DNA from: Affinundibacterium macrobrachii
GTDB lineage: Bacteria > Pseudomonadota > Gammaproteobacteria > Burkholderiales > Burkholderiaceae_D
Reading direction: 5' to 3'
NCBI RefSeq assembly: GCF_014652415.1
Contig: NZ_BMYT01000004.1
Coordinates: 398,127-462,126, forward strand
Length of the DNA stretch: 64,000 nucleotides
Shown here: positions 41,054-50,204 of the stretch, piece by piece
How positions within the stretch are numbered: position 1 is the first letter of the stretch
Layout: every line of letters starts with the position of its first letter
Notes under the pieces: model-generated
What the model saw: only the letters and a program-made list of their open reading frames with translations
What the model was told of the DNA's origin: nothing
Databases searched by the model: none
Made by a program: the position numbers and the translations under genes

Positions 41054-41338
41054 ATGGCATTCGGTAAAAAATTTGATAAAAGCAAATTGAAACAAAAGCG
41101 TCAGCAACAAAATCCTTTGTTCAAGCGTAAAAAATTCTGCCGCTTCTCAGCAGGTCATGTAGCTGCAGTTGACTACAAAGACATCGATACATTGAAAGAT
41201 TTCATCCAAGAAAACGGCAAAATTATGCCTGCACGTTTGACTGGTACTAAGGCTTTGTATCAACGTCAAGTTGACACAGCAGTGAAGCGCGCACGCTATT
41301 TAGCGTTGTTGCCATACACTGATTTGCACACAGCGTAA
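41054..41338 (+). CDS. rpsR: 30S ribosomal protein bS18
   Basis: Small-subunit protein of 94 residues, partner of bS6. An AGGAG site (41043-41047) overlaps the priB stop region and precedes the ATG. The core [21 protein letters not shown] and the C-terminal RAR(Y)LALLPY are diagnostic. The Lys/Gln-rich N-terminus ([15 protein letters not shown]) is typical of Burkholderiales. Confidence 0.97.
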   Translation: MAFGKKFDKSKLKQKRQQQNPLFKRKKFCRFSAGHVAAVDYKDIDTLKDFIQENGKIMPARLTGTKALYQRQVDTAVKRARYLALLPYTDLHTA

Positions 41339-41375
41339 TTCATCGAATAACGCAGATAGAAATTAGGAGAAAAAA

Positions 41376-41828
41376 ATGCAAGTTATTTTGATGGATAAAG
41401 TCGTTAATCTCGGCAACTTGGGTGATGTAGTTCGTGTTAAAGATGGTTACGCTCGTAACTTCTTGATCCCACAACGTATCGCTCGTCGTGCAACTGCAGC
41501 AGCGATCGCTGAATTCGAAGCGAAACGCGCTGAGTTGGAAAAAGCAGCAGCTGCGAAATTGGCTGAAGCGCAAGCGCAAGGCGAAAAATTGAACGGTTTG
41601 ACAGTTCAAATTTCTCAAAAAGCCGGTGTTGATGGTCGTTTGTTCGGTTCCGTAACAAACTTCGACATTGCTGAAGCGTTGACAAAACAAGGTTTCGCAG
41701 TTGAAAAAGCGCAAGTGCGTTTGCCAACTGGTCCTTTGAAAGCAACTGGCGACCATTCTGTTTCTGTGGCGTTGCACACAGACGTAGTAGTGGACGTAAT
41801 CGTTGCAGTTTTGGGCGAGCAAGCGTAA
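41376..41828 (+). CDS. rplI: 50S ribosomal protein bL9
   Basis: Large-subunit protein of 150 residues with the normal two-lobe form. The N-lobe [19 protein letters not shown] is followed by GYARNFLIP, a long Ala/Glu-rich connecting helix (about 40-75) and the C-lobe with [15 protein letters not shown]. An AGGAG site precedes the ATG. Last gene of the rpsF operon; a strong terminator follows. Confidence 0.97.
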   Translation: MQVILMDKVVNLGNLGDVVRVKDGYARNFLIPQRIARRATAAAIAEFEAKRAELEKAAAAKLAEAQAQGEKLNGLTVQISQKAGVDGRLFGSVTNFDIAEALTKQGFAVEKAQVRLPTGPLKATGDHSVSVALHTDVVVDVIVAVLGEQA

Positions 41829-41853
41829 TTCGTTCTCTTTGAGAGCAAAAAAG

Positions 41854-41878
41854 AAGCCGGGTTTTCCCGGCTTTTTTT
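41854..41878 (+). terminator. intrinsic terminator of the rpsF operon
   Basis: AAGCCGGG (41854-41861) pairs with CCCGGCTT (41866-41873) around a TTTT loop, followed by a run of T to 41878. Confidence 0.95.
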
Positions 41879-41994
41879 ATGGGTAGATTGGCATTATTAA
41901 AAGAGCTTGTGTATCTAGTATCGGCTCGAAAGAATCACTATTTTGAATGCGATGAATGCCACACTTCTTCTATTTTTGCGTTCGAATAAAAAGG

Positions 41995-42000
41995 TATAAT
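41995..42000 (+). promoter_or_regulatory. dnaB -10 box overlapping an upstream ATG
   Basis: A perfect TATAAT ends 7 nt before the ATG at 42008 and overlaps an in-frame ATG at 41999. The expected transcription start falls on or beside 42008. No strong -35 is seen. Confidence 0.6.
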
Positions 42001-42007
42001 GCACACC

Positions 42008-43396
42008 ATGAAACAAGCACCTGATCCTCAGCTAGACTCACTCCGTGTTCCACCTCATTCCATCGAAGCAGAGCAATCTGTCTTGGGTGGCTTGCTGCTG
42101 GATAATGCAGCATGGGACAGGATCGCGGACTTTATCGGTGAAGAGGATTTCTATCGATTCGACCATCGTTTAATTTTTCAAGCGATTGTTAAACTGATTA
42201 ACTCTTCTCGACCAGCTGACGTTATTACCGTTTTTGATTTTCTCAATGCAGCAGGAAAAGCTGATGATGCAGGCGGATTAACTTACCTGAATGCCTTAGC
42301 CCAAAACACTCCATCTGCGGCAAATATTCGTCGTTATGCCGAGATTGTTCGAGATCGCGGTGTGTTGCGTAAGTTGATTACAGCCGCCGATGAAATTGCC
42401 GGACAAGCTTTGAATCCGCAAGGTAAAGAAGTCAAGCAAATGCTGGATGAAGCGGAAGCGAAGATTTTTGCGATTGCTGAAGAGGGCGCGCGTGGCGCTC
42501 AAGGCTTTCAGGCGATTCAACCTTTGCTCACGCAAGTTGTTGAACGTATTGATGAATTATACAACCGCGATCACACCAGTGATATTACGGGGGTACCGAC
42601 TGGATTTGTCGATCTGGATCGTATGACTTCTGGTTTGCAGCCAGGGGATTTAATTATTGTTGCAGGTCGTCCATCGATGGGTAAGACCGCATTTTCGATC
42701 AATATTGGTGAGAATGTAGCGATTGATAGTGGCTTGCCAGTCGCCGTGTTTTCCATGGAGATGGGCGGCGCTCAGTTAGCTATGCGTATGTTGGGTTCGG
42801 TTGGTAAGTTGGATCAACATCGATTGCGTACCGGACGATTAATTGATGAAGACTGGCCACGTCTGACTTATGCCATTCAAAAAATGAATGAAGCGCAGTT
42901 TTACATCGATGAGACACCAGCATTAAGTTCGATTGAATTACGTGCTCGTTCGCGTCGTTTGTCACGCCAGTGTGGCAAGTTAGGTCTAATTATTATCGAT
43001 TACTTGCAGTTGATGGCAGGTAATTCAGGCGGTGAGAATCGTGCGACCGAGATTTCCGAGATTTCTCGAAGTATGAAAGGTTTGGCGAAAGAATTGGGTT
43101 GTCCAGTCATTGCTTTGTCGCAGCTAAACCGCTCATTGGAACAACGCCCCAATAAGCGTCCTGTTATGTCAGATTTGCGTGAATCAGGTGCGATTGAGCA
43201 GGATGCTGACGTTATTTTGTTTATTTATCGCGATCAAGTTTATAACCCCGATTCTCCAGATAAAGGCACTGCTGAGATCATTATTGGTAAGCAACGTAAT
43301 GGCCCGATTGGCAGTGTCCGTCTAAGCTTCTTGGGAGAATATACCAAGTTCGATAATTACATTGGTTCCTTATCGATTTATGGTGATAATGAGTAA
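42008..43396 (+). CDS. dnaB: replicative DNA helicase DnaB
   Basis: Hexameric 5'-3' helicase that drives the replication fork. The 462 residues begin MKQAPDPQLDSLRVPPHS, matching related DnaB N-termini; the ATG at 41999 overlaps the -10 box and is rejected. The N-terminal domain (to about 150) is complete. The RecA-like domain has Walker A GRPSMGKTAF, Walker B IIIDYLQLM and the arginine finger region. No intein is seen. There is no ribosome-binding site, which fits a leaderless mRNA. Confidence 0.96.
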   Translation: MKQAPDPQLDSLRVPPHSIEAEQSVLGGLLLDNAAWDRIADFIGEEDFYRFDHRLIFQAIVKLINSSRPADVITVFDFLNAAGKADDAGGLTYLNALAQNTPSAANIRRYAEIVRDRGVLRKLITAADEIAGQALNPQGKEVKQMLDEAEAKIFAIAEEGARGAQGFQAIQPLLTQVVERIDELYNRDHTSDITGVPTGFVDLDRMTSGLQPGDLIIVAGRPSMGKTAFSINIGENVAIDSGLPVAVFSMEMGGAQLAMRMLGSVGKLDQHRLRTGRLIDEDWPRLTYAIQKMNEAQFYIDETPALSSIELRARSRRLSRQCGKLGLIIIDYLQLMAGNSGGENRATEISEISRSMKGLAKELGCPVIALSQLNRSLEQRPNKRPVMSDLRESGAIEQDADVILFIYRDQVYNPDSPDKGTAEIIIGKQRNGPIGSVRLSFLGEYTKFDNYIGSLSIYGDNE

Positions 43397-43523
43397 TTTG
43401 TTTTCATGTTTTCATGTTTTTATGTAGTAATTAGCAGTAACCACTAAGTCAGATGATCTCGGTAATCGGTAAAGCGGTATATCGAGACTTAATATAAAAA
43501 TTTTCTATTTTCAGGGAAATAAC

Positions 43524-44150
43524 ATGTTCGGACGATTAATGCCCACAGAGGGTAAATTTTTTGATCTCTTCAATCAACACGCAGATTTATGTGTGAAAGG
43601 TTCGAAAGAGATGGTCGCGTTGATGACCAATTTTGACGATTTGGAAATTCGTGTACATGCGATTGAAGGTATCGAGAAACAAGCTGACACCGTTACCTAC
43701 ACTGCAATTGAATTGTTGCACAAGACGTTTATTACGCCGATCGATCGCGATGATATTCACAAATTGATCACCAAGATGGATGACATTTTGGATTTGTTGG
43801 AAGATGCGGCGCAGACAATTTCTCTTTACGATATTCGTGAAATCACACCAGAAGCACAACGTTTAGCAGAGCTGTGCTTGGCATGTTCACTAAAAGTGAA
43901 GGATGCGGTTGGTCTATTGCATAACATGGATAACTCACGTCAAATTTTGACAATTTGCGAAGAAATTGATCGTTTGGAGTCTGACGCAGATCACGTGATG
44001 CGTGCTGCGATGTCGAAGTTGTTCCGTGATGAACCAGATGTACGTAACTTGATCAAGCTTAAGGCGATCTATGAGATTTTAGAAACCGTCACGGATCGTT
44101 GCGAAGATGTGGCGAACATCATTGAAGGCATTATTGTTGAAAACGCATAA
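43524..44150 (+). CDS. DUF47/PhoU-like Pit accessory protein
   Basis: All-helical 208-residue protein of the TIGR00153/DUF47 family, related to PhoU. The pattern of paired acidic helices (EGIEKQADTVTYTAIELLHK and DRCEDVANIIEGIIVENA) is the hallmark of metal-binding PhoU repeats. It is encoded 71 nt before the Pit phosphate transporter on the same strand, the usual pairing, and probably modulates phosphate uptake. A moderate GGGAAA site precedes the ATG. Confidence 0.92.
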   Translation: MFGRLMPTEGKFFDLFNQHADLCVKGSKEMVALMTNFDDLEIRVHAIEGIEKQADTVTYTAIELLHKTFITPIDRDDIHKLITKMDDILDLLEDAAQTISLYDIREITPEAQRLAELCLACSLKVKDAVGLLHNMDNSRQILTICEEIDRLESDADHVMRAAMSKLFRDEPDVRNLIKLKAIYEILETVTDRCEDVANIIEGIIVENA

Positions 44151-44221
44151 ATACTTGCCCTTTAATCTGTTTGTCTTTTGCATTGTCTAATCGATGATGC
44201 GTAAAAAGAAAGTTCACATCT

Positions 44222-45232
44222 ATGGAAACTTTAAATCCGACTTTGACGGTCATCATTATATTGGTGATCCTCGCATTGCTTTTTGATTTTATGAATGGTT
44301 TTCACGACGCCGCAAATGCGATTGCGACCGTCGTGTCTACTGGTGTATTAAAGCCAGGTCAAGCTGTGGCAATGGCAGCGCTATTCAACGTGTTAGCTTT
44401 TTTTGTGTTCAGTTTATCCGTCGCTAAAACGATAGGTAAGGGAACAATTGAGCCATCGGTAATCGATCACTATGTCATTTTTGGTGCTCTGATTGGTGCT
44501 TTGTTTTGGAACCTTGTCACTTGGTATTTTGGTATTCCATCCTCTTCTTCCCACGCTTTGATTGGTGGCTTGATTGGTGCTGCGGTCGCAAAAGGTGGTA
44601 CTGACACTTTGATCGCGAGTGGTTTGTACAAAATCATCTCATTCATCGTATTGTCACCTCTTTTGGGGTTTGTACTTGGGTCACTAATGATGCTCATTGT
44701 GTCGTGGCTTTTTGTGAAATCAACGCCAAATAAGGTTGATAAGTGGTTCCGTCGTTTGCAATTGGTTTCCGCTTCCGTGTTTAGTCTTGGTCATGGCGGC
44801 AATGATGCGCAGAAAACCATGGCGATTATTTGGATGTTGTTAATTGCGACTGGTTATTCCAATGCGTCTGATGCAGCGCCTCCGGCATGGGTTGTTTACT
44901 CCTGCTATGCAGCGATTGGTTTCGGTACTTTGTTTGGTGGTTGGCGTATCGTCAAAACTATGGGACAGAAAATTACCAAATTAAAACCTGTTGGTGGTTT
45001 TTGTGCAGAAACTGGTGGTGCAGCAACCTTAATTTTTGCAACGATTTTTGGTATCCCTGTATCGACAACGCACACCATTACCGGCGCGATTGTTGGGGTT
45101 GGTTCGGCGCAAAAAATGTCCGCAGTTCGATGGGGTGTTGCGGGTAACATTGTTTGGGCTTGGATTTTGACGATTCCAGCTTCTGCCTTTGTGGCAGCGA
45201 TTGCTTGGTGGGTGGGTACAAAAATTTTGTAA
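44222..45232 (+). CDS. Pit-family inorganic phosphate transporter
   Basis: Low-affinity metal-phosphate/H+ symporter in the inner membrane, 336 residues. The duplicated family signature is present in both halves: FMNGFHDAANAIATVVSTGV near the N-terminus and FSLGHGGNDAQKTMAIIW in the middle, with SSSHALIGG and STTHTITGAIVG as the second pair. About ten membrane segments are predicted. Operon partner of the DUF47 gene. A bidirectional terminator follows. Confidence 0.94.
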   Translation: METLNPTLTVIIILVILALLFDFMNGFHDAANAIATVVSTGVLKPGQAVAMAALFNVLAFFVFSLSVAKTIGKGTIEPSVIDHYVIFGALIGALFWNLVTWYFGIPSSSSHALIGGLIGAAVAKGGTDTLIASGLYKIISFIVLSPLLGFVLGSLMMLIVSWLFVKSTPNKVDKWFRRLQLVSASVFSLGHGGNDAQKTMAIIWMLLIATGYSNASDAAPPAWVVYSCYAAIGFGTLFGGWRIVKTMGQKITKLKPVGGFCAETGGAATLIFATIFGIPVSTTHTITGAIVGVGSAQKMSAVRWGVAGNIVWAWILTIPASAFVAAIAWWVGTKIL

Positions 45233-45246
45233 TCTGTCAGCTTGAA

Positions 45247-45276
45247 AAAAAATCCCAGATATGTCTGGGATTTTTT
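45247..45276. terminator. bidirectional intrinsic terminator
   Basis: A perfect stem AAAAAATCCCAGA/TCTGGGATTTTTT (45247-45259 with 45264-45276) around a 4-nt loop, with A and T runs on either side. It separates the convergent pit and LytTR-regulator genes. Confidence 0.95.
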
Positions 45277-45325
45277 ATTTTTTTTGCCTTTGAATTGACG
45301 TTAATATCTTTGACTATGAGATCGA

Positions 45326-46084
45326 CTACATTTGTTTAAACAAATGGACGAAACTACGACTCACTTCGAGTTTTTCAGTCAAACCTTTTATCTGCACTAA
45401 GTGTCTACCACGCATATCTCTAACTACGCCAGAAATCGCTTTTGAGTTGACAAGGGTTGACCGATGAATTTGCCAAAATAAATGTGGATCAAGTTCTTCC
45501 GCTAAATCGCGCACTGGTTTACGGATTAAGGCCTCATAACTTGCAGTTTGAACGCGCGTGTATTTTTCATCCGATTGAAAAAATAGAATATCTTCGACTG
45601 GAATGAGTCGTAATTCTTGGCCAATAGAAGCTTGTATCCATTGCAGATAATTCGGTTTGGGCGCAATCCCTAACTGTTTAGCAAGTTGCGCCAGCATATT
45701 GCTCATATCATTTGGCTCTGCTGCTGTATTTAAGCGTACTTTTAGGCGTTCCACTGTTTTGCTCAAGCGCTCGGTATCTGCGGGCTTTAAGACATAATCG
45801 ACAGCACCTTGTTCAAACGCTTCAACTGCATATTGATCATAAGCGGTAATGAAAACGATGTGCGCTTTTGTGCCGATTTCTTTCGCTGCTTCTAAGCCTG
45901 TTTTTGCAGGCATGCGAATATCTAAAAATGCGAGATCGGGTTTGTGAGTCTCGATTAATTGGATGGCTTCCTCGCCATTTTTTGCCTCATCTAGAATTTC
46001 TAGTTCGGGCCATACTTGTTGCAAGCGCAGACGCAATTGGTCGCGCATCAATCTCTCATCATCAGCAATAATCGCAGTAGGCAT
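45326..46084 (-). CDS. LytTR-family response regulator (AlgR-like)
   Basis: DNA-binding response regulator of 252 residues. The receiver domain (1-120) has Asp55 in FLDIRMP and the conserved Thr/Lys switch residues (ITAYDQYA, VLKPAD). The LytTR domain (about 150-250) contains FFQSDEKYTRVQT and HRSTLVNSKAI. It is encoded 33 nt downstream of a LytS-type sensor kinase, forming a two-component pair. Targets are not evident from the window. Confidence 0.93.
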   Translation of the reverse strand: MPTAIIADDERLMRDQLRLRLQQVWPELEILDEAKNGEEAIQLIETHKPDLAFLDIRMPAKTGLEAAKEIGTKAHIVFITAYDQYAVEAFEQGAVDYVLKPADTERLSKTVERLKVRLNTAAEPNDMSNMLAQLAKQLGIAPKPNYLQWIQASIGQELRLIPVEDILFFQSDEKYTRVQTASYEALIRKPVRDLAEELDPHLFWQIHRSTLVNSKAISGVVRDMRGRHLVQIKGLTEKLEVSRSFVHLFKQM

Positions 46085-46117
46085 GTTTTTCTCTTTCTTC
46101 GTCTATCTTATCAATGG

Positions 46118-47440
46118 TTATTTCGCAATTTCGTAAGGAAGCTCTATGGTAACGCAGACACCACTAGGCTTGTTAGGAGAAATAATCATTTGTGCTTTAT
46201 CTTTATAAATTAATTTAAGTCGCTCACGAATATTTTGTAAGCCTAAGCCAGTACCGTTACTTGGTGCCGCGCCGAAACCTAAACCATCATCGGTCACGCT
46301 AACGCGCAATTTATCTTGAATTAATTCTGCACGGAATTGCAGAGTACCACCTTCAGCTTTGACTTCTAAACCATGTTTGATAGCGTTCTCGACGAGGGAC
46401 TGCAACATCATAGGCGGGAAACTCGCTTTTCTCAATTCTTCAGGCATGATGAAGTCGATATTCAGGCGCTCTTCCATGCGCATTTTCAGTAATTCTAAGT
46501 AGGATTTGACCATGTCAGCTTCGCGGCCTAGATTTGTTTTTGCTGCGTTTTCGCGCATTTGTGGCAATACGGCTCTTAAATACGCGATCAAACTACGTTG
46601 CATTTTTGCGGCACGTGGCGGATCGGTTTCAATTAAGAACTCGACGGAAGCGAGCGTGTTAAATAAGAAATGCGGCTCAACTTGCGCTTGCATCATTTGC
46701 ATCTGCGCTTCACTTACTTGACGTAGTAGGGATTCACGTTCAGCTGTGGCGTTTGCTTCTTTGGCCTTTTCTTCTGCACGTACTTTGCCGCCTAGTAAAG
46801 CCTTCATGCCGAATAAGCCAAATACGAGTAGCAGCACGAAATTTTGAAACCAGCGTGATGATTTAGTTTTCTCTTCATCGGTCGCTTCGGCAGCGGCGTC
46901 CGCAGCTGCGCGTTCCATTTCTGCGCGAATTTCTCTCGCTAATTCTTTCGGTAACTTGATGTGGACATCATCTTTGCCAAACGTAATTCCGGGTAGTTCT
47001 GAGTTTTGCTTGGTCTCTGGTAAATCACTAACCGCTGATTCAATTTTAGAAGCGACTTTTTCTTGGTTTTCATCGATGATTTGCCAACCAGATCCATCAA
47101 TTTCCACACGTTTGTCACTACCAATCTTTTCTGGTGCTTTGATTCGGATACCCGTGTTGTCAATCTCAATTTTTTTGTCATCTATGGTGACGCTATTGTT
47201 TGATGCAGCATTCTTTGAAGCTGTTTTCTTTTGTACTTTTTTAACTTGTTTAGGTTCGTCGGGGGAGAAAAAAGTATTTTGAATAATATCTGCAGAAGCA
47301 AGCAATAACACTGCGAAGAGAAAAAACTTCCACCAAGAGAGTTTGCTTACCCAGGTCGCTGTTTTGTCGAAGGCAAAATTTAGCCAAGTCAAGGTATTAC
47401 GTGTGACTAGTTTGATGGTTTCTATTGTTTTGGGATCCAT
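46118..47440 (-). CDS. LytS/AlgZ-type sensor histidine kinase with a repeat-containing sensor region
   Basis: Inner-membrane kinase of about 440 residues. Two membrane segments (WWKFFLFAVLLLASADII and FVLLLVFGLFGMKALL) enclose some 140 residues that carry three similar strand-like units (KKIEIDNTGIRIK, KRVEIDGSGWQI, ITFGKDDVHIK). A short coiled coil leads to the His_kinase domain with phospho-His in VEPHFLFNTLAS and an ATPase with LVENAIKHGL and GTGLGLQN. The start is taken at ATG 47440; a GTG at 47485 is possible. The cognate regulator follows 33 nt downstream. Confidence 0.9.
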   Translation of the reverse strand: MDPKTIETIKLVTRNTLTWLNFAFDKTATWVSKLSWWKFFLFAVLLLASADIIQNTFFSPDEPKQVKKVQKKTASKNAASNNSVTIDDKKIEIDNTGIRIKAPEKIGSDKRVEIDGSGWQIIDENQEKVASKIESAVSDLPETKQNSELPGITFGKDDVHIKLPKELAREIRAEMERAAADAAAEATDEEKTKSSRWFQNFVLLLVFGLFGMKALLGGKVRAEEKAKEANATAERESLLRQVSEAQMQMMQAQVEPHFLFNTLASVEFLIETDPPRAAKMQRSLIAYLRAVLPQMRENAAKTNLGREADMVKSYLELLKMRMEERLNIDFIMPEELRKASFPPMMLQSLVENAIKHGLEVKAEGGTLQFRAELIQDKLRVSVTDDGLGFGAAPSNGTGLGLQNIRERLKLIYKDKAQMIISPNKPSGVCVTIELPYEIAK

Positions 47441-47727
47441 GTTGGCTAACGATGATTGGTTGAAATTGGCGCTGCACGCATTCACTAGAACCGAAGTGGG
47501 CGATATCTATATTTGTACTTTATCGGAATGCTTAAGCGAAGGTGCGCAAAATGCGATGATCTGACAAATCACGGGTATAGAACGAGAATATCGATCAACT
47601 TTATTTGCCGAGGCATTAGATCGATTTTCTTGGATTGATCTATGTTGCTATGAATTGATAAATGCGTTTTAGTAACAGTCACATTCTCATGTATCTGTAA
47701 TGTGAATCGACTCGTCTAATTTAAGCA

Positions 47728-49956
47728 TTATTTACTGGCAAGCCAATTGCGTAGATCTTCTTTGGTCAGTGGTCGCGCATACAAATAACCTTGCGCTAAA
47801 TGGCAGCCAAAAGACATTAGGGTATCAGCTTGATGTTCAGTTTCTACGCCCTCGGCAATGACTTTAATGTTTAAACTTTGACTAAGTTGTACGATCATCT
47901 TAGCAATATTGCCTTCGCCAGACTTGCTGCCGATTTCATTCACAAACGCACGATCAATTTTGAGTTTGTCGACATTCAGTTTCTGTAAGTGACTGAGCGA
48001 AGAAAAACCAGTACCAAAGTCATCAATAGAGACTTGTGCACCGAGTTGTTTAATTTGATGTAGCGTTTGAATCAGCAAGGCTGGATCTGTCATTGCCATT
48101 GACTCGGTGATTTCCAATTCAACGCAATGTGCCGGTGCTTTGGTGTCGGCCAGTGCGCGTTTTAAACTGTCGAGGAAAAGTGGATGAGAGAATTGTGCTT
48201 GTGATACATTCACCGCCATTTTGAATTCGGTGAAACCGAGCTTATGTAATTCCATTAACTCGAAACATGCACTACGCAAGACCCATTCACCGATATCGAC
48301 AATTAATCCAGAATATTCTGCAATTGGAATAAATTGATCCGGTGGTACAAATTGACCATCTTCGGTTTTCCAGCGCAATAAAGCTTCAGCGCCAACTGCG
48401 CGCTCTGTGCGCATATCAATTTGTGGTTGGTACACGACGAACAGACGTTCATTTTCAAATGCAGCACGAAGCGCATGCATCATGCGTACACGTTCGCGAA
48501 TCTCAACACCCATATCGACAGTGAAATAGCTGAACGATGATCGTTGATGCGATTTCGCGCGTTTCAGTGCAATATTCGTATCCTTTAACGCATCTGAGCT
48601 ACCACCATCGTAATTGCCAAGACGTACCAAGCCGATTGTTGACGAGAGTTGAACTTCTTGTTGATCAACGTTGAATGGCAACTGAAAGACGTTTGAAATA
48701 TTTTCTGGATAAACTAGGTTTTCATGGCCGAGCAGGGCAAAGGTGTCGCCGCCGACTCTGGCTAAATGGCAGGCTGCGCCAAAATGATCTAATAAGCGTT
48801 TCGCAACAGCGCACAGCAACATATCACCAAATTGATGACCTAAAGCATCGTTGGTTTCTGCGAAATGGTCGATGTCGATTAAACACAAGACACTCTTGTC
48901 TCGATTCGATGCAGTCAATGTATCGGTTAATGTTTGCAGTAATTTGAGGCGATTGGCTAAGCCAGTCAGCGGATCAAAATAGGCATATTTATGCAGACGA
49001 GATGTGAGCATGACATTGTTGAGTCCGACTGTCACATTGCTACAAAAAACGTCAAGTAGGCGCTTTTCTAAATCGTTAATCGGTGTTTGTAAGTAAACCG
49101 CGATATTTCTTTGTCCCACGTTTTCAAAAAACAATACGGTTGCATCTGCGCCAAAAATATTCTTTTTGTTGGTGATGCTTTCTTGAAGTGTTTGGTGCAA
49201 TTCTTGCTGCTGAATTCGCCCGATTTTTTGCTCAATGCCATTGGCAAAACTGTGGCTGCCAGCGATGATTGTAAAGTCAAGCGCACCTGTTTCTGCATCG
49301 CTATCATCTGAACTGCAAATTAAGCCTTCAACTTTTCTACCGAATAAGATATTGAGTTGTTGCAACACGCTGGAGGCGAAATTTTGCAATCCTTTTTGCG
49401 ACATCAGCTCAGTGCTGGCGTTAACAATGAGCTCTAATCCGCGCTGATTTGCGGTGATCGCACAAATTTGTTCGTAAGAGCGAATTGCTGAGGTGACCGT
49501 GGTGTAGAGTTTTGTTCTTGTGAGTTCAGATTTGGTTTTGTAGTCATTGATGTCGTAGTCGCGAATCGCATCGATTTCTGGCGCATAGCCAGGTTGACCA
49601 GTGCGTAAGATAATGCGGACATCATGCATGCCTAAAGTCTTTCGAACATAGTTGACTAAATTCAGACCTGCATCTTCTTTCTCCATCACGACATCAAGCA
49701 AAATAACGGCGATGTTCGATTCTTGCGCCAAAATTTGTCTTGCTTCTGATGCAGAGTAGGCGTGTAAAAAACTAAGAGAGCGGTTTTGGATTTCAAGATT
49801 GCCAAGCGCGAACATCGTGGCAGAGTGCACATCTGGATCGTCGTCGATAATCATGACACGCCAACTTGGCAAAGGAGTATTCATGTCGTTTAAGTGCTCG
49901 GCACTTAACTCGTCCATGAATATTAGCGCATCGTCATTCGCATGCATTTCGCTCAT
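47728..49956 (-). CDS. receiver-DUF3369-GGDEF-EAL cyclic di-GMP signalling protein
   Basis: Cytoplasmic 742-residue protein. The receiver (about 30-155) has Asp88 in LLDVVME. A DUF3369-like region follows (about 165-320). The GGDEF domain has GGDTF at 402-406 in place of GG[DE]EF, so cyclase activity is unlikely and GTP sensing is possible. The EAL domain (about 495-735) looks active: EAL at 524-526, ITESMAM, DDFGTGFSSL and AEGVET are all intact. It should therefore act as a phospho-controlled phosphodiesterase. No partner kinase is adjacent on the same strand; it lies upstream of lytS-algR and divergent from aroC. Confidence 0.92.
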   Translation of the reverse strand: MSEMHANDDALIFMDELSAEHLNDMNTPLPSWRVMIIDDDPDVHSATMFALGNLEIQNRSLSFLHAYSASEARQILAQESNIAVILLDVVMEKEDAGLNLVNYVRKTLGMHDVRIILRTGQPGYAPEIDAIRDYDINDYKTKSELTRTKLYTTVTSAIRSYEQICAITANQRGLELIVNASTELMSQKGLQNFASSVLQQLNILFGRKVEGLICSSDDSDAETGALDFTIIAGSHSFANGIEQKIGRIQQQELHQTLQESITNKKNIFGADATVLFFENVGQRNIAVYLQTPINDLEKRLLDVFCSNVTVGLNNVMLTSRLHKYAYFDPLTGLANRLKLLQTLTDTLTASNRDKSVLCLIDIDHFAETNDALGHQFGDMLLCAVAKRLLDHFGAACHLARVGGDTFALLGHENLVYPENISNVFQLPFNVDQQEVQLSSTIGLVRLGNYDGGSSDALKDTNIALKRAKSHQRSSFSYFTVDMGVEIRERVRMMHALRAAFENERLFVVYQPQIDMRTERAVGAEALLRWKTEDGQFVPPDQFIPIAEYSGLIVDIGEWVLRSACFELMELHKLGFTEFKMAVNVSQAQFSHPLFLDSLKRALADTKAPAHCVELEITESMAMTDPALLIQTLHQIKQLGAQVSIDDFGTGFSSLSHLQKLNVDKLKIDRAFVNEIGSKSGEGNIAKMIVQLSQSLNIKVIAEGVETEHQADTLMSFGCHLAQGYLYARPLTKEDLRNWLASK

Positions 49957-50204
49957 CTTTGTTTATGCTCCCTGGCGGTGACATCTCGTCTTTTAAATTA
50001 TTTTATAACTGCATCATTTAGCCATGATGAGTGTTGCTCCAGTATAAAACAACTAGTGCAAAATAAAGTGTTGGTTTGGTGCAAATGTACTGTTTAAATT
50101 TAATTTTTCTATTAAACGATCATGCGGGCTTAGTCTTATCTCTGAAGAATTGGGTTAAGACTGATAAAATGTGTTTAATTTTTACACCTTTATAGCGAAA
50201 AAAT

